Source of the DNA: Portulaca oleracea
Lineage: Eukaryota; Streptophyta; Magnoliopsida; Caryophyllales; Portulacaceae
Length of the DNA stretch: 64,000 nt
Assembly: GCA_029582165.1 (NCBI GenBank)
Contig: JARFYH010000038.1
Coordinates: forward strand, 1 to 64,000
Direction: 5' to 3'
Numbering within the stretch: position 1 is the first letter of the stretch; the number at the start of each line of letters is the position of its first letter. Below are positions 43,576-56,667 of the stretch, one piece after another. The translations under genes were made by a program, and so were the position numbers. The notes beneath the pieces are model-generated. The model was not told where the DNA came from. It ran no database searches and saw only the letters and a program-made list of their open reading frames with translations.

Positions 43576-44226
43576 ATTCAGCCTGTGCTTTGCTTTTCTT
43601 GATGCCCGTATGAGATGCATCAAAGCTTTTTCGCTTTCCAAGACACCTCATTGCGAGCTTCTGTTTTTTTCTTCTCGTGCGTCTACTCCATACAGGCCGT
43701 TTTTGACCAATCAGCATACAGCAATTAAAGGGCACTAGAATCTCAAGTTGACGGGAGATCGGCTGACGATGCAGCCCAAGAAAAGAAAGGTATAATCGGG
43801 AAAGCGAATCAGGTAGATTCGGCAGCGAAAAATGGCGATTAAATTCAATACGCATCGGTAACAGAAAGACAGATAAAGAAGCCAACTTCCGCCCTCGAAG
43901 AAAGTTTTCAAGAACAGTTGAATTCAGCGCGCAGTTGTGACGACGCATCTGATGGGCTCCAGCAAGAAACGAGGAGCGCAACAGTGGTAAGATGATATAC
44001 AATCCTATGGGAGAGAGAATTTAGGTAATCTACTAGACGTAAAGCCGTTGGTAAATCTTTTACGTATGGCTCATGATCCAAACGAACAGCAACAAACGAA
44101 GCCAGGAACGAAGGAGAGCCGCCAAGTTTTCTAGCTCGCTTAGCTTTCTTGCACGCCACTGTGCTGCAGCTTCAAGAGCGCTTTAGGAACTATCTCTGTA
44201 ATCAACGTGAATACATAGCTCGACAT
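43574..44226 (-). pseudogene. unit-border gene, unit 2
   Basis: Its longest open frame in the array is here: 142 codons from 44002 (MYIILPLLRSSFLAGAHQMR) through a Leu/Ser/Arg-rich stretch to a basic end (HTGIKKSKAQAE). A block further 5' reads MACKKAKRARKLGGSPSFLA, and the MSSYVF start lies at 44226. How the two join is unclear. No family was recognised. Confidence 0.35.
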
Positions 44227-44293
44227 AATATGAATTTAGAGCGGCTATAAGATTAGAGAGATAGTAGAAACAGAATCAATATATCAAAAATAT

Positions 44294-45143
44294 CTATTTT
44301 AAGCATCGAAATCTCAGCAGCACACGCTTCGTTATACTGCAAATGTCTGCAGATACGGAACCCATATCCTCGGTTACCGTTACCATATTAGGGAGCGGTC
44401 TACTATTCAAAGCCATATGCATCGGTGATCGCTGCGCAATCGACAGCCGCTCTTCCGCGATTGCGAGCTGTGTTTGTAAGTCTTCCATTTCCATATTCTT
44501 TCGATCGTGTAAGACCAATATATTGTGTTTTGTTTGTTCCGTTTCTGTTTCAATTTCTTTTCGCGCTTCTTCTGCATTGATGACATTCCTTTTCATAATG
44601 TTGAGCTCTTTTTCATTCTTGATCTGTTCCATACCATAGCGCTCGCTCATAGTTTGTATTTTCTTTTCCAATTGTTTGTTTTCTTTTTCCAGCGTGACAT
44701 ATCGCTTATGCTCGCATTCCATGCCATGCTGTAATTCATCATTCGTTGCTGCGAGTTCTCGTAATTTCTTCTCGCTGTCATTCTGCGTCCATTCTAGATC
44801 CTCATTCTTCGCCTTCAGACTCCCATTCGTTTCATCAAGAGCCTTCACGAGCTCTTGGAGTCGTAGTGACTCGACATGAAAAGCATCCAAACGCTGGGCA
44901 ATGCTCTCCATTTTACTCCCATATGCTTTACGTTCTTGCTCAACTCTTCATTTTGAGACTCCGAAAGAGCGAACTGCTGCCCAAGAACTTGCTGCAGCTC
45001 CGTGCTCGAGCTTACCAAATCTTCAAGTTCCTTTTTATGTTCGCCAATTTTCTTGAAGTTCTTCAGGTACAGTGTCCGGAGTTGATTTTTCGATAAGCTT
45101 TTTACAGCTTGTTTGGCTGCCGCGTTGCTGGTTCAGGTGCCAT
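44294..45143 (-). pseudogene. coiled-coil protein, unit 3 (truncated)
   Basis: The N-terminus is out of frame (four bases lost at the start codon, one more near 44930) and about 93 bp coding for the C-terminus and stop are deleted between ATCTCA and GCAGCACACG near 44315. The middle 205 codons of coiled coil (MESIAQRLDAFHVESLRLQE onward) remain open. Confidence 0.75.
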
Positions 45144-45252
45144 AGTAAAAATTCAGTTGTGAGTTCAATGATCGTGGGCATATCAATGGTCCTGACCTGA
45201 CAAATGGGTCTTTTGACTAGATTTTCTTCCCTTGTTCTGACCGCAAAGAAAG

Positions 45253-45300
45253 TGAGAACATGTTCTCATCCGCCGCGAAGAAACTGAGAACATGTTCTCA
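45253..45300. promoter_or_regulatory. duplicated 16-bp palindrome, unit 3
   Basis: TGAGAACATGTTCTCA at 45253-45268 and 45285-45300, same spacing as in unit 2. Confidence 0.5.
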
Positions 45301-45659
45301 TCCAAAGAAGATTGCGTCAATTTAGGACATGAGAATTGGGATTTCGTATGGTGTCGTTTGTTGCTGCTATCCAAATATAGGCTTTTATACGGAAAATTCT
45401 TGATTTTCTTCCTCGGCGCTTCAATTCTCTGTTGATTCGTTATCGATTGGTCACAGAATGCGTGTCAAGCTATATATAGATAGCCCATGTATAACCATAG
45501 CCTTGAATTTCGCAGGAATAATTTTGCGGTCTCTAAGCGCTATTAAAATTGAACAGCTTCAGGGACCTATGAAGTGCTTCTTTAACAATCTATTTATGCT
45601 GAGTTCACACGGTAGTCCATAGATTTGATGTCGAAGCGTATGTATTACAGCTACGATAT

Positions 45660-46977
45660 TTATTTCTCTGTTTTTTGCTGCTGCTTTCCGACGTTAGTCT
45701 GCTTCTTCAACGTCTTTCGCATTAGACTTCTGAAGCCATGGCCACCATGCTTTGAGTGTCATATTCACATTACAATTCTGAAAGGAGAGTAGCTGAAACA
45801 CTATCGTTAATGAGTTTGTTACACTCGACTTAATTCGAATTCTTCAACAGACATCTTTCTTGTACTTGCCTTGCATTCCAATAACTGGATACACCTCGAG
45901 CCAATGACTATAGCTACTTGCGTACGGAGCAAGATTCGCGCAGCATTTCCTGAAATTGCTCTTTTTTGTGCCGCAGCTCATCATGTACTGTACCAGCAAG
46001 AGCCGGTTTAGCGAGAAAATGGTTCAATATCTGGAAGACCTTTTCTTCGAAAATGTATAAACCCATTTCCATTTCAAACTCGAATTGTAGGTAAGTATCG
46101 CACAGGTATCGACAATCACTTCTTTACAGCTTGACAAATGACTATCCATCATTGAAATCCATGCCAAAAAAATAATTGATTGTGGCATTCAAGTTCAGAT
46201 GATAGTCGCATAAGCGATACAGCGCACCATTCCAACAAATCAGCAAAGTTCTGAAGCAGATGAATTCCTTCTATCAAAACTTGTCGATCATTGTCGGACA
46301 AGTCACCATCGAACCCATAAACATCGCATATTTCATCCGCACATTTTTTCGATTCCTAATGAAGTCTTGTAACATACTGATACACTAGTACCATTGAGTC
46401 ATATTGCTTCGAGGCATGATATGCAAAATAGCTGCAGCTCCATACGCTTTATAGCCGCGAAGTTCGAGTCTGATAAGAAGTTTATTCGGCTTACACGACT
46501 CCCACCTACGTCCAGTGAATTCGGCTCACGATGACCACCCGAAACTAGCTCTTGCACTAAAACTGAGGTCTAGCTACACTCGCCTTTTCATTGGCAAATA
46601 TTTTCTCAGATGAGATATCAGACCAGAATCAGAAACGTATACCTCGAACTTTGCGGCACAAATTCTCCACGCGTGAAGCTGGAACCACAGTAAAGTGCTG
46701 TCTTTGTTGCTAAAAAACGTTTTTGTGTCGGTACTGTGAGTGTCTCACATACACTTGACGATTGGACAGCCTAATGAGCGACTAGGAACAAGCGATAGTT
46801 TTGTGACGGCTTCCGCAATGGATCCGCTAGACTATGTGCTTTTAATCATGTCAGCTGTTATGAAAAAACTGCTGGCAATTTCCGCGAGCATGATACTTCG
46901 TGCTACGTCAAAATCATCGCTTTGTCCCAGAATATATTCGTAATATCCTCAGAACGGTGAGGTATTTTTAAGATCAT
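45660..46977 (-). pseudogene. unidentified gene, unit 3
   Basis: Counterpart of the 27007-28367 gene. Blocks are recognisable only in short frames, with several one-base differences from unit 2. No long open frame remains. Confidence 0.4.
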
Positions 46978-47151
46978 TCAAGCTATTTGAAAGCTTAATT
47001 TAGTATCTCCTAAATAGTGCTTATGTTCTAATTTAAACCTTTATTGTTCGCGCTACCCATTTATACGACGGTCGATGTCGCAAATGCTCTAGTGTATGAT
47101 TAAGGTGCACACTAATTAGCGCAGAAAGCGTATTATTGTCGACGAAGGAGA

Positions 47152-48421
47152 ATGGCAATGGCCAGAGATCTTAAGGAGCGAGGAGTATCGAAAGTCAATT
47201 ACGCTGCAATATATGTGGTGTTTATCTTCATGTCCCGTACTCCTTCCATGCCGATACTCCATATACCTCTGATAGTTCATAATCATTTGACATAAATGTA
47301 ACAGTTTATTCGCATCGTAGCCATAATTTTGTTCAAAATGCATCCGCGCTATTTTCAGTGCAATGGAAGCAACAGCTGCTGTCCAGAATGTAAATCGTCT
47401 TGTGCCACTTCACAGCTCGTTTCCAATTCGACGGTTGAAAGAATAGCGATTGATATCGCTGTGATGAAGCCTGAATGCTGCAACTATTTTTGAGTGGCTC
47501 CATTGCACGCGACTACAAACAATACAGGAATAGAAGGGAGATACGACGAACGAAAGCGCTGGGTTTACAGTCATCAAAAGGCTCCCGTTAGTATCGTACT
47601 TCGTGATGAAAGATAAGGAAGTACGTAATGAATATATATCATCCAAATCGCAGCTGTTGATCGTATAATATCAGATTCGAAATGGAGGTCAGTGGTATGG
47701 ATTCGATTGTTAAAGAGAGAGAAGATATGATCCAATTGCATAAAGAGGTGACAATGCAATTCGTTAATTTCTGTTTACTTTCATGTATTGAGCTATTGTT
47801 TACCACAGTATATCCTGCAAATATTCGCGTAGGCAGACTCGTGCCGACCAAAGTCGAAGGAAGCCATTTGTGAACAGCTTATGCAACGGTTTTTGTGTTC
47901 GTAGAAGGAGAAGATGCGATCAGAAGGAGCAAAACATTTTTGCACGAACACATCATAAACGTTAGCCTCGTCTTTTCAAAGATTCCAGGATGAGATTCGA
48001 AATCGATCACAAGCTCGTGAATTGGAGCACGAAAAGATAAAGTTGTGGCGCCATGTATGTCCTGTGGATAGTCAACATGATTTCTACATCCATCGTGATA
48101 CCTTGGAGATAAGTAAGATCTATCCGTACCCCACGAACGAAATGACCTGAAGCGTAAGAGCGACTAATCTAATTCAAAGATTTGTGCACACCTTAACAAA
48201 ATCAAGTTGTAAGTTTTGGAGCCAATACTGTGAAAGACAAAGATACCAGCGAAGCCATTGCGATGCGCTCGAGAGCAATGACTGGGAATGTACTCGATGC
48301 ACGCTTTATATTCTTTTAGCAAAAGACATTGCGAAGCTGCGTCTACGAAAATTGCTTAAAGCGCGTATGTCCTACTAAGAAACACTATCAGTCAAAATTG
48401 ATACAGCGCTCGAAAGAATGA
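47152..48421 (+). pseudogene. RAD18-like RING/SAP/RanBP2 gene, unit 3
   Basis: Donor of the RING intron lost as in unit 2 (ATACTC). The SAP-like frame MEVSGMDSIVKEREDMIQLH runs on as HKEVTMQFVN before an intron-like stretch ending TTTACCACAG. One base is lost in the cysteine region of the RanBP2 finger (GCGAAGCTGCG for GCGAAGCGTGCG). Not translatable. Confidence 0.55.
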
Positions 48422-48534
48422 AGCTTTGAAGATATGGAACCAAAGATACACATGTACAAAGCACTGCGTATACTGAACACTCGTCATAGCAGCTCCAACA
48501 AGACTGGGTATTAAAAATCGAACAGTCTCGACGT

Positions 48535-48740
48535 TGTATCCGAATGTGCAAGTGTGGCTCAACCCATTCTTCTCCTTCCTGCATGTCTATGCAAAGAGAA
48601 CGAACTGGATTGTATAGGCGAGGTGTGCTTGTCAGAAGTAGCAGAAACATATGATGCTTCTTTTGTTCCACAAGAAACGTAATACAATTACGTCAATTTT
48701 TCATGAACGTACCATTGGCGGAATTACCTCGACAAAATAA
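48535..48740 (+). pseudogene. zinc-knuckle fragment, unit 3
   Basis: Counterpart of 39295-39504 with the same one-base loss in the knuckle as in unit 1 and further small changes. Confidence 0.35.
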
Positions 48741-49101
48741 GGTTAGGTGTCGGCTTTGCCATGTGGCGTCAGAATCTCTACTGTGATCAACTCATACTTA
48801 TTCCTCGACATTTCCCTATGTTTCTGCGTGTATCAATCAATGTATCGATTTCATTCATAATGCTACAAAAAAATGAGCAAGAGACATCTATCCTTCCGTT
48901 ATTGAAAGACATAATTATGCTTCTGCTACGCTTTCTTATGAAAGTGCATCGATAAGAACATGTAAAATTCTTAGAAAGTACGAGCAGATGCTAACGTTAT
49001 AGAGCTCTGGTGGCTTATACCATCTGTCTTATCGATCTCTATCGCGTTTATCAATTTTAAAGTTCCATAGCTGCCATTTCTCAAAATTACTCCCATTCAA
49101 G

Positions 49102-50803
49102 ATGCTGTCTTCGGCGCACGTTGCCTATGTCATTAGCATTAGTTCCTTGTTTGCACTCTTCATCGATCGATCCCAGAGCTTTGCAGACGTGCGAAGCTCT
49201 CAAATACGTGGTCATAGATTTCTTGACGATGATACTATAAATACAATTCCCCAGGACGTCAAGTGCGAACAAAAGACAATATGTGACTCTAACAACTATT
49301 GTGCCATTGTTTGTCAACGAGGGACTGTTGTGGTGGGGCAGTGGCTACAGGAGGCTTTGAAACTTCAGCGGCAGCTCGCTTATAAACGAGACATATGCAC
49401 AGCGCAGCTTCCTGGGACTCACAACTCGGCAATAACATTGGCAGATGTAGGATTAGATCTGAAGATATATGTTGCGTATTAGCTTTTCTGACGTCGTTTA
49501 TGGTAGGGTTACGGGGTTGAAGACCATGTCTTTGAAAGCATTTTGCATTCTGCGCAATATAAAGGTGTTGTCCGCACAAATGATCAGGTAAGCGATCGTC
49601 GATTTACGTGAATAGCGTATTCTTTAAGGCATATGACAGTACTTCTCATTAACCGATCAATTGAAATGGGCGTACGGCTGTTGGAATTGGACGTGCACTA
49701 TGTAAATGATCAGCTCACGATTGCACATTGCGGATTCCACTCTCCAAATTTTGATCGGTTTATTGCCGTCATCAGATCTGCTGCTAAATTTTTCCATAAG
49801 GATATTGATTGGGACACAGGGTTGATCGGATGCAATCCCAGTTTTAGCGGCATTCCGTCCAAAGACCAACGTACACTGGTCAATGCACTTGAAGAGATAT
49901 CAGGTTGGCTAACGAGCAATAAAGATGAGTTTTTGATGGTTTTCCTTGATGACGGCGAAGAGATTGAGAAACAGGGCCGAGTTGAGGAGTTGGTTAATGC
50001 TATTTCAGCATCGTTTGAACAAAGTATCATTTTTACGCCGGGAAACAAGGTTTGTTTAGTTGTTTTGTCGCATTCAGGTTGTATGAATGAGTTTGTATGC
50101 TAATAGGATACTGCTTGGCCGACTTTTGATGAAATGATAAAGCGAGGAAAACGAATCTTGTTCATGTCTGGAACGCATTATGCCAGTGCGAATACTATCC
50201 TCTTCACGAAGGCCAATGTATGCTCTTGGACGGAACCGAGTCTTCCGCTGAAATCATACCCAGCTTGTGAATTTGCTAGCGGGGGAAGTACAGTGAGCCA
50301 GATCGGAACCGTCTTTCGACCGCAAACGAGTGAGATTCTGTACGGTCCATTTAACGCTAGCGGAGAATTAGGACCGAACGTTCAAGTTCTGAACGAGTCA
50401 ACTATTCCTGGTGTCGTGCAGTGTGGAACAAATTACCCTTCGCCTGATCTGTTGACGCCAAAACGTGCAGAATCTTTTGTCTGGACATTTGATAGAAACT
50501 ACCTGCGCGATCCACGCTTATGTCTCGGCCTCCAAATCGTCGCCACATTGGAAAAATATCAATTGCACTAATTTGCAAGCCACTGTTGCCGCATGCCGCA
50601 GTGTTAGTGATCCTCGGAAGTGGATCCTATCCGATCAAATATCAGATTATAAATCAGGTGATAAAGCTTGTTCAGCCACCGGCGATAATATGATATTCTC
50701 CGTACCTGCATCAGCTTACGAAAATCAGCTTGTCATGCAGCAGCTCTCAGCTTCGAGCAATCTCATACAACAAATCATTTTTAGCGTGGCTCCAATCAGC
50801 TGA
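49102..50803 (+). pseudogene. secreted PI-PLC-X-like phosphodiesterase, unit 3 (two frame breaks)
   Basis: Exons 49102-49446, 49507-49587, 49640-50049 and 50107-50803. Exons 1 and 2 are intact. Exon 3 has lost one G near 49664 (CAATTGAAATGG for CAATTGGAAATGG) and one GGC codon near 49732; exon 4 has lost two bases near 50529 (GGCCTCCAAATC for GGCCTCTCCAAATC). Exon 2 differs in sequence from unit 2 (SILHSAQYKGVVRTNDQ for RILRFTPWKGDVRTNDQ). It ends IIFSVAPIS like unit 1. Confidence 0.75.
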
Positions 50804-51193
50804 GCACCAAAGCTTGGAGTTTAGGCGAGCAGACCAACTCATCCTTTATGGGAAGCATGATTTGGATAACAACTGACATTAGACGTCGCTAAATTTCATA
50901 GCTAAAGTCCACAAAGTAATTCATATTTTTACGTCAAGTGCTTTCTGTCTTTTCTGAATACTGATCTCTATATTTTGCGATGGGATCGCATTCGCTTTGT
51001 GTTGTCGACGAGATTGGCATATCGTATGCAATTCCAGCGCTTTATGACGTCGCTCGATGTGGATCAATCATGCTGTTGTGATAACATATCTGATGCTGAG
51101 GACTGATGGTTTAGCTCAGCTTTAAAATTATGAATAACTGTGTAGTAGCTTACAGAAGAGGGATCTTATGCGAACTGATACGGTTCGCACACG

Positions 51194-52012
51194 ATGAATA
51201 AACCATCATACGTATTGTTCCTCAAAAGCAGTGACGAAGCGTACGATTCCGCTTTGCTCGATGCGCAACAAGACAAAATACAGCAGTTTTTTCCTTCATC
51301 TACAGAAACTTTAGCGTTTGAGTTTGTAAATCAGTAAGCTCTAATGAAGTTCCTGCTGCAACTCCCTAAAACTCATAGCGGTATCATTCTAACAAGCCCT
51401 AGAGCAATCAATGCTATTGTGAATGTCCTGGAAACAACTTCCTCGAGCGATCAGAAAAAAAGCGATTAAAAATCTCAAATCTGTTGTGATATTTGCCGTC
51501 GGAAAAGTGGCAGCGAAGGATTTGAACAATTTGAGATTGTATGCAAATGTGATTCGGCTGGTTCTTGGGAGAAACTCGATGCGTATCTTGAACAAAAAGC
51601 GGTTCTACCGCCAAGCTGGAAGCAAAACCCATGCCTGTTTTATGCGGAGATAAACGGCAAAATACATGACCGGACAGCTTTTACAAGCAAAGTTGATGCT
51701 GGAGGAGCTCAGAGTGTAACAAAGCGCTATCAAAGCTGACATTGAGGTACCTCATGCATGCGGAATACCTGCTTGGGTAGTACTCTTAAGTCCGAGTAGA
51801 TTAAAGGCAGTGAAAGATTTACCGCTACCATAGGTTCGAATATTGAAAGCCACAACTGGAAAGACTACTGCTGAAGCAATACAGAAGCACGCGAAAGAGA
51901 GCGGAGAGAGTCATTGGGACCACAACGTCGTATCTCCATCACGGACGCCTCATGCGCTGGCAAGCTCAATTCTTAACTATGACCAAACAACGCAAAGAAG
52001 CGTCAGAATTGA
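51194..52012 (+). pseudogene. UROS: uroporphyrinogen-III synthase relic, unit 3
   Basis: ATG present. CAG to TAG or TAA-type nonsense (GTAAATCAGTAAGC) occurs after FEFVNQ, then frame changes near 51463. Block SWEKLDAYLEQKAVLPPSWK is best preserved here and in unit 4. Not translatable. Confidence 0.7.
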
Positions 52013-52076
52013 AAAATAAGTAATAGGACTTGAATTTCTATAAATATATGGAGCTTGAAGCGCAACTCTTTCTCAG

Positions 52077-53005
52077 CTACCTCATCTTCGTCTTGTTGAA
52101 TGCTTTCTATACAATCATAGTCATTTTATCCCCGCCAGTCTGCGCCTGCTGTTTGTTGCAGAGTAGTATTCGCTCATTCTCGTTGCAAGATCACCAAACC
52201 CTATCAAAATAAACCCAGCCGTCGATGTCAGCGCACTCAATTCTCCTTCAGGCATCAGCACTTTCATCTTCTGCTTAGCATCCTTTTACATATTGTGTAT
52301 CCGATTGTGTTTGCTCCATTCAATGTCAGCGCAAAAGGACAAGTAGAGCCCATCGCACCTGTATTTGAGAATCAAAATAAGCAAAATAATACTCAAACAG
52401 CCGGAGCTCCATAAAATCCAAACCAAAATTCACGAGAATCAATTTAACCATAAGCTTTTCATTTTCATCTGGCTGAAAAATCTACTCGATGCTTTCATCC
52501 TCATTGATCCGGTTTCACCAACGCAACCCCACGAGCAACCGTCTTGAGATATTTTTCACCGTTCAAAAATCAACGCCGGCAGTAATATGCATTATAGGAA
52601 TATGAAACAAAACTCTTGATGAAAATGCCACCGAACAAGTACAACTGAGTCGCAAGAGCCTTCTGCTCGTGAATTGATGGAGGCACATTCTAAGTATAAA
52701 AGTGGATGATTTTAGAGAACATATCTTGAATGATGTATGAAGAAAACCACAACAAGATGATTAGTTTCTGATGGTTTTATGGATCGACTTCAGCCTTACG
52801 TCATGTCGTTGATGTGAGAAATTTGCTTGAGAGAGAGAATGAAGTACGTACATGGCAAAGCCAGAGTTGGAGGCATTTGGAGCTTGTTTTACTGAATAAG
52901 AAGTTTCGGATGTATTCAATAAATCTCTGTCAATGTGAATGAACTCAGATTCGCTCGTTGAATCCTTTTCGATCGCAGCATCATCAACAGCATTTTGATC
53001 TCGAT
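52077..53005 (-). pseudogene. TVP23: TVP23 relic, unit 3
   Basis: As in unit 1, with TGA at the PAV-W site and the two upstream Trp sites, and a further TAG at the position reading IE-stop-IFQP, where TVP23 relatives usually have a Trp before I/V-F-E. Several one-base losses follow (GATCACCAAACCC region near 52195). Confidence 0.65.
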
Positions 53006-53644
53006 CCTATTAAATCAAAGCTTTGTTTTCTCAATGCCCGTATAAGATGCATCAACGCTTTGTCGCCTTCCAAGACACAACATCGCTAGCTTCGTTGTTT
53101 TCTTCTCGTGCATCTACTCCATACAACCGTTTTTGACCGAGCAGCATACAGCAATTAAAGGGCACTAGAATCTCAAGTTGACGAGAGATCGGCTGACGAT
53201 GCCGCCCAAGAACAGAAAATTTTACTCGGGAAAGCGAAACAGGTGGACAGGCAGCTGCAATTGAAATAAATAGGCATCGGTAAGAGAAAGAAAGCGATAA
53301 AGCCAACTTCCGCCCTCGAAGAAAATTTTCAAGAGCAAATGAATCCAGCGCGCAGTTCTGACGCAGATCTGATGGGCTCCAGCAAGAAATGAGGAGCGCA
53401 AAGTGGTCAGATGATATACAATCCTATGGGAGAGAGAATTAGGAAATTTACTGGACGTAAAGCTGTAGGTAAATTTTGTACGTATGGCTCATGATCCAAA
53501 CGAACAGCAAAAACGAAGTCAAGAACAAAGGAGAGTCGCGTAGATTTCTAGCTCGCTTAGCTTTCTTGTACGCCATTGTGTTGAAAGCTTCAAGGGCGCT
53601 TTAAGGGATATCTCTGTAATTAACGTAAATACATAGCTCGACAT
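53005..53644 (-). pseudogene. unit-border gene, unit 3
   Basis: The MSSYVF start is followed by several one-base losses compared with unit 1. Only short frames remain, such as FSVLGRHRQPISRQLEILVP near 53150-53220. Confidence 0.35.
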
Positions 53645-53764
53645 AATATGAATTTAGAACGGCTATAAAATTAGAGAGAGATTGTAAAACATAATCAATG
53701 AATGAAAAATATCTTTATATTAAACATCGAAATCTCACTAATCACTACACAAGACTCTTAATGT

Positions 53765-54648
53765 TTACCATAAGGCTATAATCTTGCCTATAAACTGCTG
53801 CAGTCCATTAGACCAGGACTGCAGCACACGCTTCGTTATACTGCAAATATCTGCAGATACGGAGCCCAAATCTGTGGTTACCGCTGCAATATTAGGGAGC
53901 GGTCTACTATTCAAAGCCATATGCATCAATGATCGCTGCGCAATCGACAGCCGCTCTTCCGCGATTGCGAGCTGTGTTTGTAAGTCTTCCATTTCCATAT
54001 TCTTTCGATCGTGTAAGACCAATATATTGTGTTTTGTTTGTTTCCGTTTCTGTTTCCATTTCTTTTCGCGCTTCTTCTGCATTGATGACATTCCTTTTCA
54101 TAATGTTGAGCTCTTTTTCATTCTTGATCTGTTCCATACCATAGCGCTCGCTCATAGTTTGTATTTTCTTTTCCAATTGTTTGTTTTCTTTTCCAGCGTG
54201 ACATATCGCTTATGCTCGCATTCCATGCCATGCTGTAATTCATCATTCGTTGCTGCGAGTTCTCGTAATTTCTTCTCGCTGTCATTCTGCGTCCATTCTA
54301 GATCCTCATTCTTCGCCTTCAGACTTATTCGTTTCATCAAGAGCCTTCACGAGCTCTTGGAGTCGTAGTGACTCGACATGAAAAGCATCCAAACGCTGGG
54401 CAATGCTCTCCATTTACTCCCATATGCTTTTACGTTCTTGCTCAACTCTTCATTTTGAGACTCCGAAAGAGCGAACTGCTGCCCAAGAACTTGCTGCAGC
54501 TCCGTGCTCGAGCTTACCAAATCTTCAAGTTCCTTTTATGTTCGCCAATTTTCTTGAAGTTCTTCAGGTACAGTGTCCGGAGTTGATTTTTCGATAAGCT
54601 TTTTACAGCTTGTTTGGCTGCCGCGTTGCTGGTTCGGGTGCTATACAT
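53765..54648 (-). pseudogene. coiled-coil protein, unit 4 (broken)
   Basis: ATG TAT AGC replaces ATG AAC AGC at the start. Four one-base or two-to-three-base losses in short runs (near 54190, 54327, 54415 and 54535) break the frame. The C-terminus is intact and ends IIALW then TAA. Confidence 0.75.
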
Positions 54649-54758
54649 AGTAAAAATTCAGTTGTGAGTTCAATGATCGTGGGCATATCAATGGTCACAG
54701 ACCTGACAAATGGGTCTTTTGACTAGATTTTCTTCCCTTGTTCTGACCGCAAAGAAAG

Positions 54759-54806
54759 TGAGAACATGTTCTCATCCGCCGCGAAGAAACTGAGAACATG
54801 TTCTCA
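54759..54806. promoter_or_regulatory. duplicated 16-bp palindrome, unit 4
   Basis: TGAGAACATGTTCTCA at 54759-54774 and 54791-54806, same 32-bp spacing. Confidence 0.5.
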
Positions 54807-55165
54807 TCCAAAGAAGATTGCGTCAATTTAGGACATGAGAATTGGGATTTCGTATGGTGTCGTTTGTTGCTGCTATCCAAATATAGGCTTTTATACGGAA
54901 AATTCTTGATTTTCTTCCTCGGCGCTTCAATTCTCTGTTGATTCGTTATCGATTGGTCACAGAATGCGTGTCAAGCTATATATAGATAGCCCATGTATAA
55001 CCATAGCCTTGAATTTCGCAGGAATAATTTTGCGGTCTCTAAGCGCTATTAAAATTGAACAGCTTCAGGGACCTATGAAGTGCTTCTTTAACAATCTATT
55101 TATGCTGAGTTCACACGGTAGTCCATAGATTTGATGTCGAAGCGTATGTATTACAGCTACGATAT

Positions 55166-56491
55166 TTATTTCTCTGTTTTTTGCTGCTGCTTTCCGACGT
55201 TAGTCTGCTTCTTCAACGTCTTTCGCATTAGACTTCTGAAGCCATGGCCACCATGCTTTGAGTGTCATATTCACATTACAATTCTGAAAGGAGAGTAGCT
55301 GAAACACTATCGTTAATGAGTTTGTTACACTCGACTTAATTCGAATTCTTCAACAGACATCTTTCTTGTACTTGCCTTGCATTCCAATAACTGGATACAC
55401 CTCGAGCCATGACTAACTATAGCTACTTGCGTACGGAGCAAGATTCGCGCAGCATTTCCTGAAATTGCTCTTTTTTGTGCCGCAGCTCATAAAGTACAGT
55501 ACCAGCAAGAGCCGGTTTAGCGAGAAAATCGTTCAATATCTGGAAGACCTTTTCTTCGAAATTGTATAAACCCATTTCCATTTCCCACAAACTCGAATTG
55601 TGGGTAAGTATCGCACAGGTATCGACAATCACTTCTTTACAGCTTGACAAATGACTATCCATCATTGAAATCCATGCCAAAAAAATAATTGATTGTGGCA
55701 TTCAAGTTCAGATGATAGTCGCATAAGCGATACAGCGCACCATTCCAACAAATCAGCAAAGTTCTGAAGCAGATGAATTCCTTCTATCAAAACTTGTCGA
55801 TCATTGTCGGACAAGTCACCATCGAACCCATAAACATCGCATATTTCATCCGCACATTTTTTCGATTCCTAATGAAGTCTTGTAACATACTGATACACTA
55901 GTACCATTGAGTCATATTGCTTCGAGGCATGATATGCAAAATAGCTGCAGCTCCATACGCTTTATAGCCGCGAAGTTCGAGTCTGATAAGAAGTTTATTC
56001 GGCTTACACGACTCCCACCTACGTCCAGTGAATTCGGCTCACGATGACCACCCGAAACTAGCTCTTGCACTAAAACTTCGAGGTCTAGCTACACTCGCCT
56101 TTTCATTGGCAAATATTTTCTCAGATGAGATATCGAACCAGAATCAAACGTATACCTCGAACTTTGCGGCACAAATTCTCCACGCGTGAAGCTGGAACCA
56201 CAGTAAAGTGCTGTCTTTGTTGCAAAAACGTTTTGTGTCGGTACTGTGAGTGTCTCACATACACTTGACGATTGGACAGCCTAATGAGCGACTAGGAACA
56301 AGCGATAGTTTGTGACGGCTTCCGCAATGGATCCGCTAGACTATGTGTGCTTTTAATCATGTCAGCTGTTATGGAAAAAAACTGCTGGCAATTTCCGCGA
56401 GCATGATACTTCGTGCTACGTCAAAATCATCGCTTTTGTCCCAGAATATATTTGTAATATACTCAGAACGGTGCGGTATTTTTAAGATCAT
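55166..56491 (-). pseudogene. unidentified gene, unit 4
   Basis: Counterpart of 27007-28367. The best frame is 55423-55701 (SSCKEVIVDTCAILTHNSSL, then ILNDFLAKPALAG). The 5' blocks are broken by one-base changes. Confidence 0.4.
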
Positions 56492-56667
56492 TCAAGCTAT
56501 TTGAAAGCTAACTTTAGTATCTCCTAAAGAGTGCTTATGTTCTAATTTAAACCTTTATTGTTCGCGCTACCCATTTATACGACGGTCGATGGCGCAAATG
56601 CTCTAGTGTATGATTAAGGTGCACACACTAATTAGCGCAGAAAGCGTATTATTGTCGACGAAGGAGA

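Noticed and set aside
47682..47873. Separate 63-residue gene MEVSGMDS...
   Set aside because: This frame is the SAP-like part of the RAD18-like locus followed by an intron-like stretch, not an independent gene.
49180..49240. RxLR-dEER effector motif after the PLC-like signal peptide (SSQIRGHRFLDDD)
   Set aside because: The residues do not match R-x-L-R, and the acidic run is short. The protein is a complete enzyme family member, so the resemblance is probably chance.
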